Part shown: positions 24,350 to 32,271 of the stretch, one piece after another
Numbering within the stretch: the stretch's first letter is position 1
How the letters are laid out: the number at the start of each line of letters is the position of its first letter
DNA from: Thermoguttaceae bacterium
GTDB taxonomy: Bacteria > Planctomycetota > Planctomycetia > Pirellulales > Thermoguttaceae
Assembly: GCA_017441605.1 (NCBI GenBank)
Contig: JAFRXD010000087.1
Location: forward strand, 1 to 32,388
Length of the DNA stretch: 32,388 nucleotides
Direction: 5' to 3'
Made by a program: the position numbers and the translations under genes
Notes under the pieces: generated by a model
What the model saw: only the letters and a program-made list of their open reading frames with translations
What the model was told of the DNA's origin: nothing
The model's database searches: none

Positions 24350-26038
24350 TCAAAGGTGAAGTCCGAACTTGTCGCCGTCGTCTTTGCGCCCCAGGCCGCC
24401 CTTCAGCGGCTTCTTGGTTTGCAGCTGGCGAATCATCTCGCGCTTGGCGGCGATCTCCGCGTTCTCGCGCTCTCGCGCTTCGTCCTCGATCGCTTGAGCC
24501 TCGGCGTCCGCTTTCGCTTGAGCCTCTTCGCGCTCCTTGATTCGCGGATCGTCCTGCGTTCGCTTAATCGAAAGCCCGATCTTCCGCTTGCTCTGGTCGA
24601 TCGAGAGAATCTTGACGTCCACCAAGTCGCCGACCGTCAGCGCGTCGGAGACTTTATTGACGCGGCGATAAGAAATCTCGCTAATATGGACCAGCCCCTC
24701 GACCCCGTTCGGCAACTCGACGAACGCCCCGAAGTCCATAAGCCGCGTTACTTTGCCGCGAACCACGTCGTCGACCTTGTACTCCGACTCCACGAGCCGC
24801 CACGGATCCGCCGCCGTGTCCCGCAAGGACAGCGAAATGCGATTCCGCTCCATGTCCATCTTGAGAATCGTAACCTTGACCTTGTCCCCGACGTTCACGA
24901 CGTCCGAAGGCTTGTCGACCCGGCCCCAGCCCATCTGGGAAACGTGAACGAACCCGTCCACCCCTCCGAGATCCACGAAAGCCCCGACGTCGATCAGCTT
25001 GCGAACCGTTCCCTCGCGAGTCTCGCCGACCGCCAGCTCCGCCAGCGTCTTCTCTCTCATCTCCGCCCGCTCCATTTGCATCAGCTTGCGGCGACTCACG
25101 ACGAGATTCCTGCGCTCGGGGTTGACCTCGATTACGACGCATTTCCAAGTCGTTCCAATAAACTGCTCCGCGCTCGCCAGATCGAAATCCGCGGTCTGGA
25201 CGTGCCCGGCGGGCATAAACCCGCGCAGCTTGCCAACTTCGACCTCGAGCCCGCCCTTATTGACGCCGGTAACTCGCGCTTCGACGATCGCGTCCTTCGA
25301 AATGCTCAGCCAGTCCCCGACCTCCGCCGCCGCCAGCGGAAGCGATACCTCGTAGTACCCGTCCTCGCGATTGAACCGCGTTACGACCGCGTCGAACGTC
25401 TGACCGACCGTAAGCTCCATATCGTCCGGGAACTGCTTCAGCGGAATGAGCCCGAGTTCCGTCGACCCGATATTGACGAAGACCGAGTCTTTCGTAATCG
25501 TTTCGACGCGGCAAGTTACCTTCGTCCCTTCTTCCAGCTGCTCGGCGTTTACGTTCGCGTCCACGCTCGACGTCATCATCGTCTCGAGCTCTTGACCCTC
25601 GATCAACGCCGCGAATTCGTCCTCCAAGTCCCCGGAGAGGCCCTCCCGACGATTCGGAAGAACCGCCGACGTTTGCGGACGCCTCGGCGCAACGATTTTG
25701 CGCTCCGGCCGATCGCCGCGCTCGCGGCGCGGACGCCGCTCCCGCTTCTCGCCGGTTTCGGCGCTCGAGCCGTCGCTCGGTTTGACGCCGTCGCCGCTCT
25801 CCTCGGCTCGCTTGCGGCGCTTCGCGTCTCGGATCGCGCTCAGCGGAGCGACGTCTCCGCCCGCTTTCTTAATGCGCTCTTCTATTTGGTCGGCGGTTAC
25901 GACCGGCGCGTCCGCGTTGATCGCCTGGTACGTTGGCAACGGAGCCGGAGCTTGAGCTTCCGCGCTCGTTTGGGGTTCGGTCGTCGGGGTCTCTTGGGTC
26001 GCGCCTTCGGCGGCGACGGTGGGTTCGGTGTTTTCCAT
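24350..26038 (-). CDS. rpsA: 30S ribosomal protein S1-like, four S1 domains
   Basis: S1 binds mRNA on the small ribosomal subunit and helps start translation. The 562-residue product has four S1 RNA-binding domains at about 167-234, 249-316, 337-406 and 423-493. The last two are the most canonical (VGAFVDLGGVDGFVHVSQM and FGAFVELPNGVEGLVHISEI). The first ~165 residues are low-complexity, rich in E, P, T and then R/K. A charged coiled-coil-like stretch (500-535) and a basic tail follow the domains. E. coli S1 has six domains and no such extension. ATG at 26038 is chosen over an in-frame TTG three codons upstream. No Shine-Dalgarno sequence precedes it, as also known for E. coli rpsA. Confidence 0.92.
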   Translation of the reverse strand: MENTEPTVAAEGATQETPTTEPQTSAEAQAPAPLPTYQAINADAPVVTADQIEERIKKAGGDVAPLSAIRDAKRRKRAEESGDGVKPSDGSSAETGEKRERRPRRERGDRPERKIVAPRRPQTSAVLPNRREGLSGDLEDEFAALIEGQELETMMTSSVDANVNAEQLEEGTKVTCRVETITKDSVFVNIGSTELGLIPLKQFPDDMELTVGQTFDAVVTRFNREDGYYEVSLPLAAAEVGDWLSISKDAIVEARVTGVNKGGLEVEVGKLRGFMPAGHVQTADFDLASAEQFIGTTWKCVVIEVNPERRNLVVSRRKLMQMERAEMREKTLAELAVGETREGTVRKLIDVGAFVDLGGVDGFVHVSQMGWGRVDKPSDVVNVGDKVKVTILKMDMERNRISLSLRDTAADPWRLVESEYKVDDVVRGKVTRLMDFGAFVELPNGVEGLVHISEISYRRVNKVSDALTVGDLVDVKILSIDQSKRKIGLSIKRTQDDPRIKEREEAQAKADAEAQAIEDEARERENAEIAAKREMIRQLQTKKPLKGGLGRKDDGDKFGLHL

Positions 26039-26190
26039 TGTTATCAATCAGTCGCGCGATCTCGAGGCGCGACGCTCGGCGCTCGCTGCGCGAAGCGCGG
26101 GGTCCAAAAAAATGCGACGCGAGAAACCGGGATCGCGTCGACGTCGAGCGGCGCCCGGTCGCCGTTTGTCGAACAAAAGTCGACGATTAA

Positions 26191-26222
26191 AATTCGATTA
26201 CAAAAAATTGAAATTCGATTAC
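26191..26222. repeat. Direct repeat AAATTCGATTAC, 20-base period
   Basis: Two copies (26191-26202 and 26211-26222) sit in the A/T-rich gap between the DUF1573 stop and rpsA. A 20-base period is about two helical turns, which would suit a protein binding one DNA face; this is inference. Confidence 0.5.
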
Positions 26223-26238
26223 TCGTCTCGCGTCCCCG

Positions 26239-27516
26239 TTACGGAACCACCGCGAAACGAACCGGGATCACGACGTCGCTCGACGTCTCCTCCGTCTCCC
26301 CGATCGAAATCGCGATCTCTCCGAGTCGCTCCGTCTCGGGCCCCATAAACGCCCCTTGAGGCGAATTGGCGGGCACCTCGACTTCCACTCCGACGAGTCG
26401 AATCGGAGACGTCTTCTGCAGTTCCTCCGGCGGATACGTCAACTCGACTTTAATCCAATCGGGACGAACGCTCTTGACTTTCACCGTGTTCTCGTCGACG
26501 TGGATCTTGTCGAAGATCGTTAAGCGAACGCTCGTCTTCTTCCCGGTCGACTGCGGCACGTTGTCCAGTCGCAAAATTCCGGTGTCCTTGTCGTCGTAAA
26601 ACGCGCCCGCGACCTTAACGCTGCTTCCGGATACCTGACCGGAGACGAAAACGTCCACGATCGGCGTCTTCGGACTATTCGTGCGAAGTCTCAACTGCGT
26701 TTGGAAGGGGCCTTGGGGAAGACCCGGCTTCAGCGTAACCGTCCCTTGGAACAGATTTTGCGTCTGCATATAGAGCTTGCTCTTGCGATCCGCCTCCGTC
26801 AGATGGTCCAGCGTGTCGCGAGTCAGCGTTACCTCGAAATGCTCCGGATCCGCGATCTCGACGTCTTCGATTTCCAATGGGAACGCGCTTCCGTCCTCGT
26901 TTTTCTCAAATCCCATAATGCGGAAAGGACGACTCATCGTCTGACTCGCCGACGCGTTCGGGAACGTGATCTCCCCGACGTCGCAGACGATCGGCGACGT
27001 GTAAAGCCCGCGAACCGCGAACATAACCTCTTTATTGTCCGGGTCGTTCGTCAAAACGCGAATCCCTTGGCTAAAAACGCCCCCGGAGCGCGCCCCGTCC
27101 CACATAAACTTCACCGTCGCCTTCTCGCCCGGCTTAAGAATCGACTTCGAAATCGTGAACTCCGTGCAGAAGCAACCCTTGCCACCGTCCGCGAGCGTCA
27201 TGTCGGCGTCCCCAACGTTCGTTATGTAGAAGAGGTGCTCCCCCTTCTCCGACGACGGGTTCTTCTCCACGATTCCGAAATCGAAATCGGTCTCCTCGAC
27301 CATAACTTTCGGCAGTTTCCCGCGCTTGCCGCTCTTGCCGCCCGACGCGTCTCCGGAAGGATTGGTCTCCTTGCCCGCGTTGGCGATCGCCACTCCCTTA
27401 TTGACCTCGAGGGACGGGGTCCAAGACATTTGACTCGCTTGAAACGCCCCCAGAGAGTAGCCGACTCCGATTCCCAAAAGAACGCCCGCGATTACCGTGG
27501 CGAGAAAAGAGCGCAT
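26239..27516 (-). CDS. DUF1573 domain protein, membrane-anchored
   Basis: This 425-residue protein has an N-terminal hydrophobic segment (about residues 3-23) that would serve as an uncleaved anchor or signal. After a Gly/Lys-rich linker it has a DUF1573 Ig-like domain: VEETDFDFGIVEKN, then LFYITNVGDADMTLADGGKGCFCTEF with the family's cysteine pair, then ILKPGEKATVKFMWD. Such domains are often seen on exported proteins of Bacteroidetes and planctomycetes; their role is unknown. A second Ig-like half follows (TVTLKPGLPQGPFQTQLRLRTNSP). The frame opens with GTG at 27525, but ATG at 27516 is better because AAGGTG lies 6 bases before it. Hsp70 lies 105 bases upstream on the same strand. Confidence 0.87.
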   Translation of the reverse strand: MRSFLATVIAGVLLGIGVGYSLGAFQASQMSWTPSLEVNKGVAIANAGKETNPSGDASGGKSGKRGKLPKVMVEETDFDFGIVEKNPSSEKGEHLFYITNVGDADMTLADGGKGCFCTEFTISKSILKPGEKATVKFMWDGARSGGVFSQGIRVLTNDPDNKEVMFAVRGLYTSPIVCDVGEITFPNASASQTMSRPFRIMGFEKNEDGSAFPLEIEDVEIADPEHFEVTLTRDTLDHLTEADRKSKLYMQTQNLFQGTVTLKPGLPQGPFQTQLRLRTNSPKTPIVDVFVSGQVSGSSVKVAGAFYDDKDTGILRLDNVPQSTGKKTSVRLTIFDKIHVDENTVKVKSVRPDWIKVELTYPPEELQKTSPIRLVGVEVEVPANSPQGAFMGPETERLGEIAISIGETEETSSDVVIPVRFAVVP

Positions 27517-27583
27517 AATCTTCACCTTAACAATTTGATACGCTAAATCCGCCCGGGGAGACGCCCCGAGCGAAACGTTGGTC

Positions 27584-27607
27584 GCCCGCGCCCTCGAGGA
27601 CGCGGGC
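27584..27607 (-). terminator. Hairpin downstream of the hsp70 gene
   Basis: A perfect seven-base stem (GCCCGCG / CGCGGGC) lies 15 bases past the Hsp70 stop; a TTCCCGGGAA palindrome (27610-27619) precedes it. There is no T-run, so partial termination or message processing is as likely as full termination. Confidence 0.4.
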
Positions 27608-27621
27608 CGTTCCCGGGAAAA

Positions 27622-29193
27622 CTACTCGATCGAGTACTCGTCCGCCAAGCGAATGAACTTCTCGACGTCCGCCTCCGTCAAGACGCCGCGGCGCTCGATT
27701 TCCGTCTTCGCCGTCTTGCCCGAGAGCTTTTCCCGCGCCGAAATCGAAATGCGGCCCGCCTTGTCGAACGAGTACGTTACGTCGACCAACGTCCCCTTCG
27801 GGAGATTCTCCGGCAAATCGACGATGCGGCACTTCCCCAGCAGCGCGCAAGCCGAAGGATCCGGCGCGTCCCCTTCCATAACCTGAACGGAAATCCTCGT
27901 TTGACCGTCTTTGTTCGTCTGGAACGTCTTCGTGATCGAGTAAGGAAGCGTCGTGTTGCGCGGAATCATAATATGATTGACCATTTCCTTCTCTTTGTTC
28001 GCCGCGACCACGCCCAGACCGTGCGAGTTCACGTCCTCTTCCCGAACGTTGACCAGCATCTTCTTAACTCGCTCGTCGAGCTGGCTCGCTCCGTTGTGCT
28101 GCGCTTCGAGAATCGCCGCGTGAATCGCCGCCCCTCGAGCCACCGCCGTGTGCGGGTCGAGGTCCGGGTTCCGATAGGGAACCAGACCCGTAACGCGCTC
28201 CAGCATCGCCGGAACTTGAGGCATGAGCGTGGAGCCCCCGATCATAACGACCGCGTCGAGATCCGAGAACTTCATGTTCGCTTGAGCGATCACGTACTCC
28301 GTCGTGTCGGCGGTGCGCTGGAGAAGGTCGTAAGTCAATTCCTCGAACAGCTTGCGCGTAATCGGAACCGAAATCGAGCGACCCTCGTGGCGGCACGAAA
28401 TATTCGTCTGCTCGCGAGTCGTCAGCTGGATTTTCGCCACGTCGCAGTCGTTGCGAAGAATTTGCATCGTCTTCGGGAACTGGTGCAAATTCACCCCGTG
28501 CTTCTCCAGGAATTGCTCGCAAACGTAGTCCGCCAACCGGTCGTTCCAGTCGACGCCCCCCAACTTCACGTCCCCGTCCGTCGAGACCACGTGGAAATTG
28601 TTCGCGCTATATTCGACGACCGTGGAGTCGAACGTCCCGCCCCCGAGGTCGTAGATCAAAATCTTGTGCGTCTTCTTATTGTCCGCACGGCCGAGCTCGC
28701 CCTTGTGCCAAGCGTACGTCAGCGCCGCCGCCGTCGGCTCGTTGATAATGCTGATCACGTTCAAACCCGCGATCCGACCCGCGTCTTGAGTCGACTTCCG
28801 GCGCGTGTCGTTGAAGTAGTACGGAACCGTGATCACCGCGTTCGCGATCGGGCCCAAACGGCGCTCCCCGTCTTGCTTCAGCTTGCGAAGAATCAGCGAC
28901 GAAACGAACTCCGGCGTGATGTCTTGACCGTCGAATTGCCGATGGTAACCGACCGTCCCCATTTGGCGCTTAATGCGCTCGATGACGTTTTCCGGGTCCT
29001 CCATCGCCGCCCGACTGCGGTTCGGACCGACGATGACGTGGCGATTCTCGGCGAGGAGGATAAGACTCGCCGTTTCAACGTCGTCGTCGTCGTTTGGAAT
29101 CGGTTCGGGCTCTCCTTGGTCGTTGACGATCGCCAACGTTGAAAAAGTGGTGCCCAAGTCGATGCCGACGGTTTTGCCTTCTTTAAATTCCAT
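27622..29193 (-). CDS. Hsp70-family chaperone lacking the lid domain
   Basis: This 523-residue ATPase has a full nucleotide-binding domain: IDLGTTFSTLAIV (11-23), NEPTAAALTYA (151-161), YDLGGGTFDSTVV (181-193) and VVMIGGSTLMPQV (315-327). The usual VLLLDVTPLSLG linker region is altered to MLVNVREEDVNSHGLGV (379-395). The beta substrate-binding domain follows to about 490 (IMIPRNTTLPYS, ISVQVMEG), and the protein ends near 523, so the alpha-helical lid (about 110 residues of DnaK) is missing. This fits planctomycete Hsp70 paralogues rather than the main DnaK; no grpE or dnaJ is adjacent. GAGG lies 6 bases before the ATG. The end looks natural rather than truncated: it is an acidic DEYSIE. Confidence 0.93.
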   Translation of the reverse strand: MEFKEGKTVGIDLGTTFSTLAIVNDQGEPEPIPNDDDDVETASLILLAENRHVIVGPNRSRAAMEDPENVIERIKRQMGTVGYHRQFDGQDITPEFVSSLILRKLKQDGERRLGPIANAVITVPYYFNDTRRKSTQDAGRIAGLNVISIINEPTAAALTYAWHKGELGRADNKKTHKILIYDLGGGTFDSTVVEYSANNFHVVSTDGDVKLGGVDWNDRLADYVCEQFLEKHGVNLHQFPKTMQILRNDCDVAKIQLTTREQTNISCRHEGRSISVPITRKLFEELTYDLLQRTADTTEYVIAQANMKFSDLDAVVMIGGSTLMPQVPAMLERVTGLVPYRNPDLDPHTAVARGAAIHAAILEAQHNGASQLDERVKKMLVNVREEDVNSHGLGVVAANKEKEMVNHIMIPRNTTLPYSITKTFQTNKDGQTRISVQVMEGDAPDPSACALLGKCRIVDLPENLPKGTLVDVTYSFDKAGRISISAREKLSGKTAKTEIERRGVLTEADVEKFIRLADEYSIE

Positions 29194-29233
29194 CTCAACC
29201 TCGCTTTTCGCGCGAAACTTCGCTTGTGACAGC

Positions 29234-29254
29234 GTCGCGTCCTAACGACGCGGC
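29234..29254 (-). promoter_or_regulatory. Hairpin in the hsp70 5' leader
   Basis: CGCGTC (29236-29241) pairs with GACGCG (29247-29252), extended by a G-U and a G-C pair. It sits between the promoter and the start codon. It does not match the CIRCE operator. Confidence 0.35.
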
Positions 29255-29295
29255 GACCGGGTCGACCGAGCCCATTTCGCCCAGTCTATTCCTAT

Positions 29296-29324
29296 ATGCT
29301 ACCCGTTTCCCGCGCAAGAGTCAA
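29296..29324 (-). promoter_or_regulatory. Probable hsp70 promoter
   Basis: On the minus strand, TTGACT (29324-29319) and TAGCAT (29301-29296) are 17 bases apart. Transcription would begin near 29289, about 95 bases before the ATG. It is a housekeeping-type promoter; no sigma-32-like elements are seen. Confidence 0.55.
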
Positions 29325-29404
29325 GGAAAAGAAATGGAAAAAAAGGAGAAAATGAGCGATTTTTTTTGAACCCGAAACCCGAACTTCCCCTCCCAAACGC
29401 GGGC

Positions 29405-29432
29405 TTGACGCGTCCGACAAACCGCGTACAAT
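29405..29432 (+). promoter_or_regulatory. Probable promoter of the MATE transporter gene
   Basis: TTGACG (29405-29410), a 16-base spacer and TACAAT (29427-29432). It is divergent from the hsp70 promoter about 80 bases to the left. Transcription would start near 29439, about 75 bases before the coding start. Confidence 0.6.
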
Positions 29433-29513
29433 GGGCGATTCGGTTCGCCGCGCGCTCCCCCTCGACGACAAGCCCCGCGACGAACCCATTTAGGACGCGA
29501 GCGAGGAACGGCG

Positions 29514-30878
29514 TTGGAAGCGCGAAAAACAAACGAAATCGATATGACGACCGGGCGGATCCTGCCCAAGCTATTGGCGGCGACTTTGCCGCTCATGGCC
29601 TCCAGCGTCTTGCAGCTCCTCTTCAACGCCGCCGACGTCGTCGTCGTCGGAAACTTCGCCTCCGAACACTCCCTCGCCGCCGTCGGATCCACCGGCGCCC
29701 TCGTCAACCTAATCGTCAATTTGTTCGTCGGCCTTTCCATCGGAGCCGCCGTCGTCGCCTCCTTCTACTACGGCGCCCAAGACGACCAAAAACTCTCGAA
29801 AACCGCCCATAGCGCGATGCTCCTCTCCCTCGTCGGAGGCGCCCTCCTCACCCTCCTCGGCGTCTGTTTCGCAGAGACTTTTCTCGTTTGGACTCGTGTC
29901 CCCCCCGAGGTCCTCCCCCTCGCGACCCAGTATATGCGCGTCTATTTCGCCGGGATCGTCGCCGTCATGGTCTTCAACTTCGGAGCCTCCCTACTGCGCG
30001 CCAAAGGCGATACGAAGCGACCCCTCTACTACCTTACGATCGCCGGGTTCGTCAACGTCGGCCTCAATTTGCTCTTCGTCGTCGCCTTCAAAATGGACGT
30101 CGCCGGAGTCGCCCTCGCCACCGTGATTTCCCAAGCCCTCGCCGCCTGGCAAGTCGTCAAATGCCTAATGAACGAAAACGACGCCTTCCGGATCGAGCCG
30201 CGAAAATTGCGTTTCGACAGGCCCATCGTCTCGGAAATCCTTAAATCGGGAATTCCCGCCGGCGTTCAAGGCTGCGTGTTCGCCCTCTCGAACGTCGTCA
30301 TTCAATCGTCCGTCAACGGCTTCGGACCCGTCGTAATGGCGGGAAGCGCCGGAGCCCAAAACGTCGAGGGATTCGTCTGGGTCTCGATGTACGCCTTCTC
30401 CCAAACCGCCCTCACGTTCGTCGGGCAAAACGTCGGCGCGAAAAAATTCGAGCGCCTCGGGCGCATTACCCTCGCGACCCTCGCCTGCGCCCTCGTTACC
30501 GGCCTGATCCTCGGAAGTTTCTGCGACCAATTCGGCTCGACCCTTATGCGAATCTACGACGACCGACCCGAGGTGATCGCCTCCGGAGCCGTCCGGTTTT
30601 CGCTCGTTTGCCGTTTTTATTTCCTCTGCGGGCTTATGGACGCGATGGTCGGAGTCATTCGCGGCATGGGGCGCTCGATCGCCCCGACCGTCGTCTCCCT
30701 CCTCGGCGCGTGCGGGCTGCGCCTCGTTTGGATCGCGACGATCTTTCAGATCCCCCGTTTCCACACCGAATTCGTCCTGTTCGCCTCCTACCCCGTCTCC
30801 TGGCTAATTACCTTCGCCGCCCACGTCGCTTGTTATTGGTATTTCAAAAAACAATTGACTCGACCAAGACCCCTGTGA
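29514..30878 (+). CDS. MATE-family efflux transporter
   Basis: This 454-residue protein has about twelve membrane helices in two related halves. It is a MATE exporter, which moves cationic or other small compounds out in exchange for Na+ or H+. Family motifs include ILPKLLAATLPLMASSVLQLLFNAADVVVVGNF in split form near the start, ALAAVGSTG-like LAAVGSTGAL, GASLLRAKGDTKRPLYYL after helix 4, and FVGQNVGAKKFERLGR in the second half. It resembles the MepA/DinF-like branch. The start is TTG at 29514 with AGGAA 5 bases upstream; an ATG ten codons later (29544) has no ribosome binding site. The nqr pump in this window could supply a Na+ gradient; the coupling ion is not known. Confidence 0.93.
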   Translation: MEARKTNEIDMTTGRILPKLLAATLPLMASSVLQLLFNAADVVVVGNFASEHSLAAVGSTGALVNLIVNLFVGLSIGAAVVASFYYGAQDDQKLSKTAHSAMLLSLVGGALLTLLGVCFAETFLVWTRVPPEVLPLATQYMRVYFAGIVAVMVFNFGASLLRAKGDTKRPLYYLTIAGFVNVGLNLLFVVAFKMDVAGVALATVISQALAAWQVVKCLMNENDAFRIEPRKLRFDRPIVSEILKSGIPAGVQGCVFALSNVVIQSSVNGFGPVVMAGSAGAQNVEGFVWVSMYAFSQTALTFVGQNVGAKKFERLGRITLATLACALVTGLILGSFCDQFGSTLMRIYDDRPEVIASGAVRFSLVCRFYFLCGLMDAMVGVIRGMGRSIAPTVVSLLGACGLRLVWIATIFQIPRFHTEFVLFASYPVSWLITFAAHVACYWYFKKQLTRPRPL

Positions 30879-30923
30879 TTCGTGACCTCGCGCCTTCGCG
30901 CGAATAAATCGCCGCCCCCTCGT

Positions 30924-30951
30924 TTGTCAATCGAAACTTAACTGGTATAAT
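30924..30951 (+). promoter_or_regulatory. mdh promoter with extended -10
   Basis: TTGTCA (30924-30929), 16 bases, then TATAAT (30946-30951) preceded by TGG, an extended -10. Transcription would start near 30958, leaving a leader of about 50 bases. Confidence 0.75.
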
Positions 30952-31006
30952 ACCGAGAAATCAAACTTAACCCAAACCCGCCCAAAATCGGGCGCCTTTG
31001 CGCAAG

Positions 31007-32008
31007 ATGAACTATCAAAGACCCAAAATCACCGTTATTGGAACCGGAAACGTCGGCGCCACCTGCGCCCAGTACTGCGCGATGCGCGAATTGGGCGACG
31101 TCGTCCTCCTCAACACGACCTCCCGGCGCGACCCCCCAAAAGGCAAAGCCCTCGATATGGCGGAGTCCGCCCCCGTATTCGGCTTCAACGTCAAAGTAAC
31201 GAACGCGACCGACTACGAGGAAACCGCCGACAGCTCCGTCGTCGTCGTCGCCGCCGGTATGCCCCGAAAACCCGGCATGAGTCGCGACGACCTACTCGCC
31301 GCCAACGCCGAAATCGTCGGAAACATCGCCAAAAATGTCAAAGCGACAAGCCCCGACGCCGTAATAATCGTCGTCACGAACCCCGTCGACGCCATGGTCC
31401 AGCGCGTCTTCGACGCCGCCGACTTCCAAAAAGAGCGCGTCGTCGGCCAAGCCGGCGTCCTCGACTGCGCCAGATTCCGAGCCTTCGTCGCGATGGAACT
31501 GAACGTCAGCCCCCTCGACGTCCACGCCATGATTCTCGGCGGGCACGGCGACTCCATGGCCCCCGTCGTCAGTTGCGCCTCCGTCGCCGGAGTCCCCGTC
31601 GACCAGCTCATTCCGACCGAGCGACTCGGGCAAATCGTCGCCAGAACCAGACTTGGCGGAGGCGAGATCGTCGACCTGCTCGGTACCGGTTCCGCCTACT
31701 ACGCCCCCGCCGCCTCCACCGCGAAGATGGTCAAATCGATCGTCCGCGACGAAAACCGACTCCTCGCCTGCGTCGCCTACTGCGACCAAGAGTACGACGT
31801 CGGAGGCTATTGCATCGGCGTCCCCGTCGTCCTCGGCGCCGGCGGCGTGAAGAAAATCGTCCAAATGTCGACCACCCAAGCCGAGCGAACCCTCTTCGAG
31901 AAATCGCTCGAAGCCGTAAAAGCCAACGTCGCAAAATTGCGAGAACTTACAAAACCGACCGAAGACGAAACAAAAGAGACCGAACCGAGCGCGCCGACCG
32001 TCTCCTAA
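31007..32008 (+). CDS. mdh: Malate dehydrogenase
   Basis: This enzyme interconverts malate and oxaloacetate with NAD. The 333-residue product is of the LDH-like malate dehydrogenase type: Rossmann motif ITVIGTGNVGATCAQ near the start, KGKALDMAESAPVFGF, the substrate loop GMPRKPGMSRDDL, whose first arginine marks malate rather than lactate specificity, VTNPVDAMVQ, and the catalytic histidine in ILGGHGDSMAPV. The C-terminal ~20 residues are an unusual acidic, Thr/Glu/Pro-rich tail. I chose ATG at 31007, three codons into the open frame (which starts at a TTG); no clear ribosome binding site precedes either. The enzyme's NADH could feed the nqr pump. Confidence 0.95.
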   Translation: MNYQRPKITVIGTGNVGATCAQYCAMRELGDVVLLNTTSRRDPPKGKALDMAESAPVFGFNVKVTNATDYEETADSSVVVVAAGMPRKPGMSRDDLLAANAEIVGNIAKNVKATSPDAVIIVVTNPVDAMVQRVFDAADFQKERVVGQAGVLDCARFRAFVAMELNVSPLDVHAMILGGHGDSMAPVVSCASVAGVPVDQLIPTERLGQIVARTRLGGGEIVDLLGTGSAYYAPAASTAKMVKSIVRDENRLLACVAYCDQEYDVGGYCIGVPVVLGAGGVKKIVQMSTTQAERTLFEKSLEAVKANVAKLRELTKPTEDETKETEPSAPTVS

Positions 32009-32092
32009 AGAGAAGTTAAGACCAAGCGAGACCAACCGCGACGCGAGCGATCAACCGACCAACCCGCCGCTAGAGTCGTTCTATAAAATGTA

Positions 32093-32111
32093 GAGCCCCC
32101 AACGGGGGCTC
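32093..32111 (+). terminator. Hairpin after mdh, possible terminator
   Basis: A perfect eight-base stem (GAGCCCCC / GGGGGCTC) with an AAC loop lies 85 bases past the mdh stop. Only GGTTAGTTT follows, so the T-run is weak. Its 3' arm merges into the dispersed repeat, and the left repeat copy keeps the CCAACGGG part. Confidence 0.55.
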
Positions 32112-32206
32112 GGTTAGTTTACCCAACCGCGCGGCTAGCGCGAACAAAAGCGCCCTCGGCGCCCCAACCGCGCGGTAGCGCGAACAAAACCCGCCCTCGG
32201 CGGGCG
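32099..32206. repeat. Dispersed hairpin repeat, copy 2
   Basis: This matches 321-425 in the same orientation, about 31.8 kb away. Subunits at 32122-32162 and 32163-32206 each start CCCAACC and each carry a CGCGC/GCGCG hairpin. A second hairpin follows in each (GCGCC-CTC-GGCGC, then CGCCC/GGGCG). The short open frames in the region are not coding. Confidence 0.75.
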
Positions 32207-32271
32207 TCGTATTCGTAAATCGTATTCGTAAAGGCTAGCTTTCATGACTTCCGCCCTATTCTTCTGGAGAA

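Noticed and set aside
24356..26359. 667-codon plus-strand open frame
   Set aside because: Antisense shadow of the S1 gene, with no domain and no ribosome binding site.
27901..29142. 413-codon plus-strand open frame
   Set aside because: Antisense shadow of the Hsp70 gene; the product is a featureless R/V/D-rich sequence.
29194..29513. CIRCE or heat-shock sigma promoter before the hsp70 gene
   Set aside because: The TTAGCACTC-N9-GAGTGCTAA dyad is absent, and the visible promoter hexamers are housekeeping-type.
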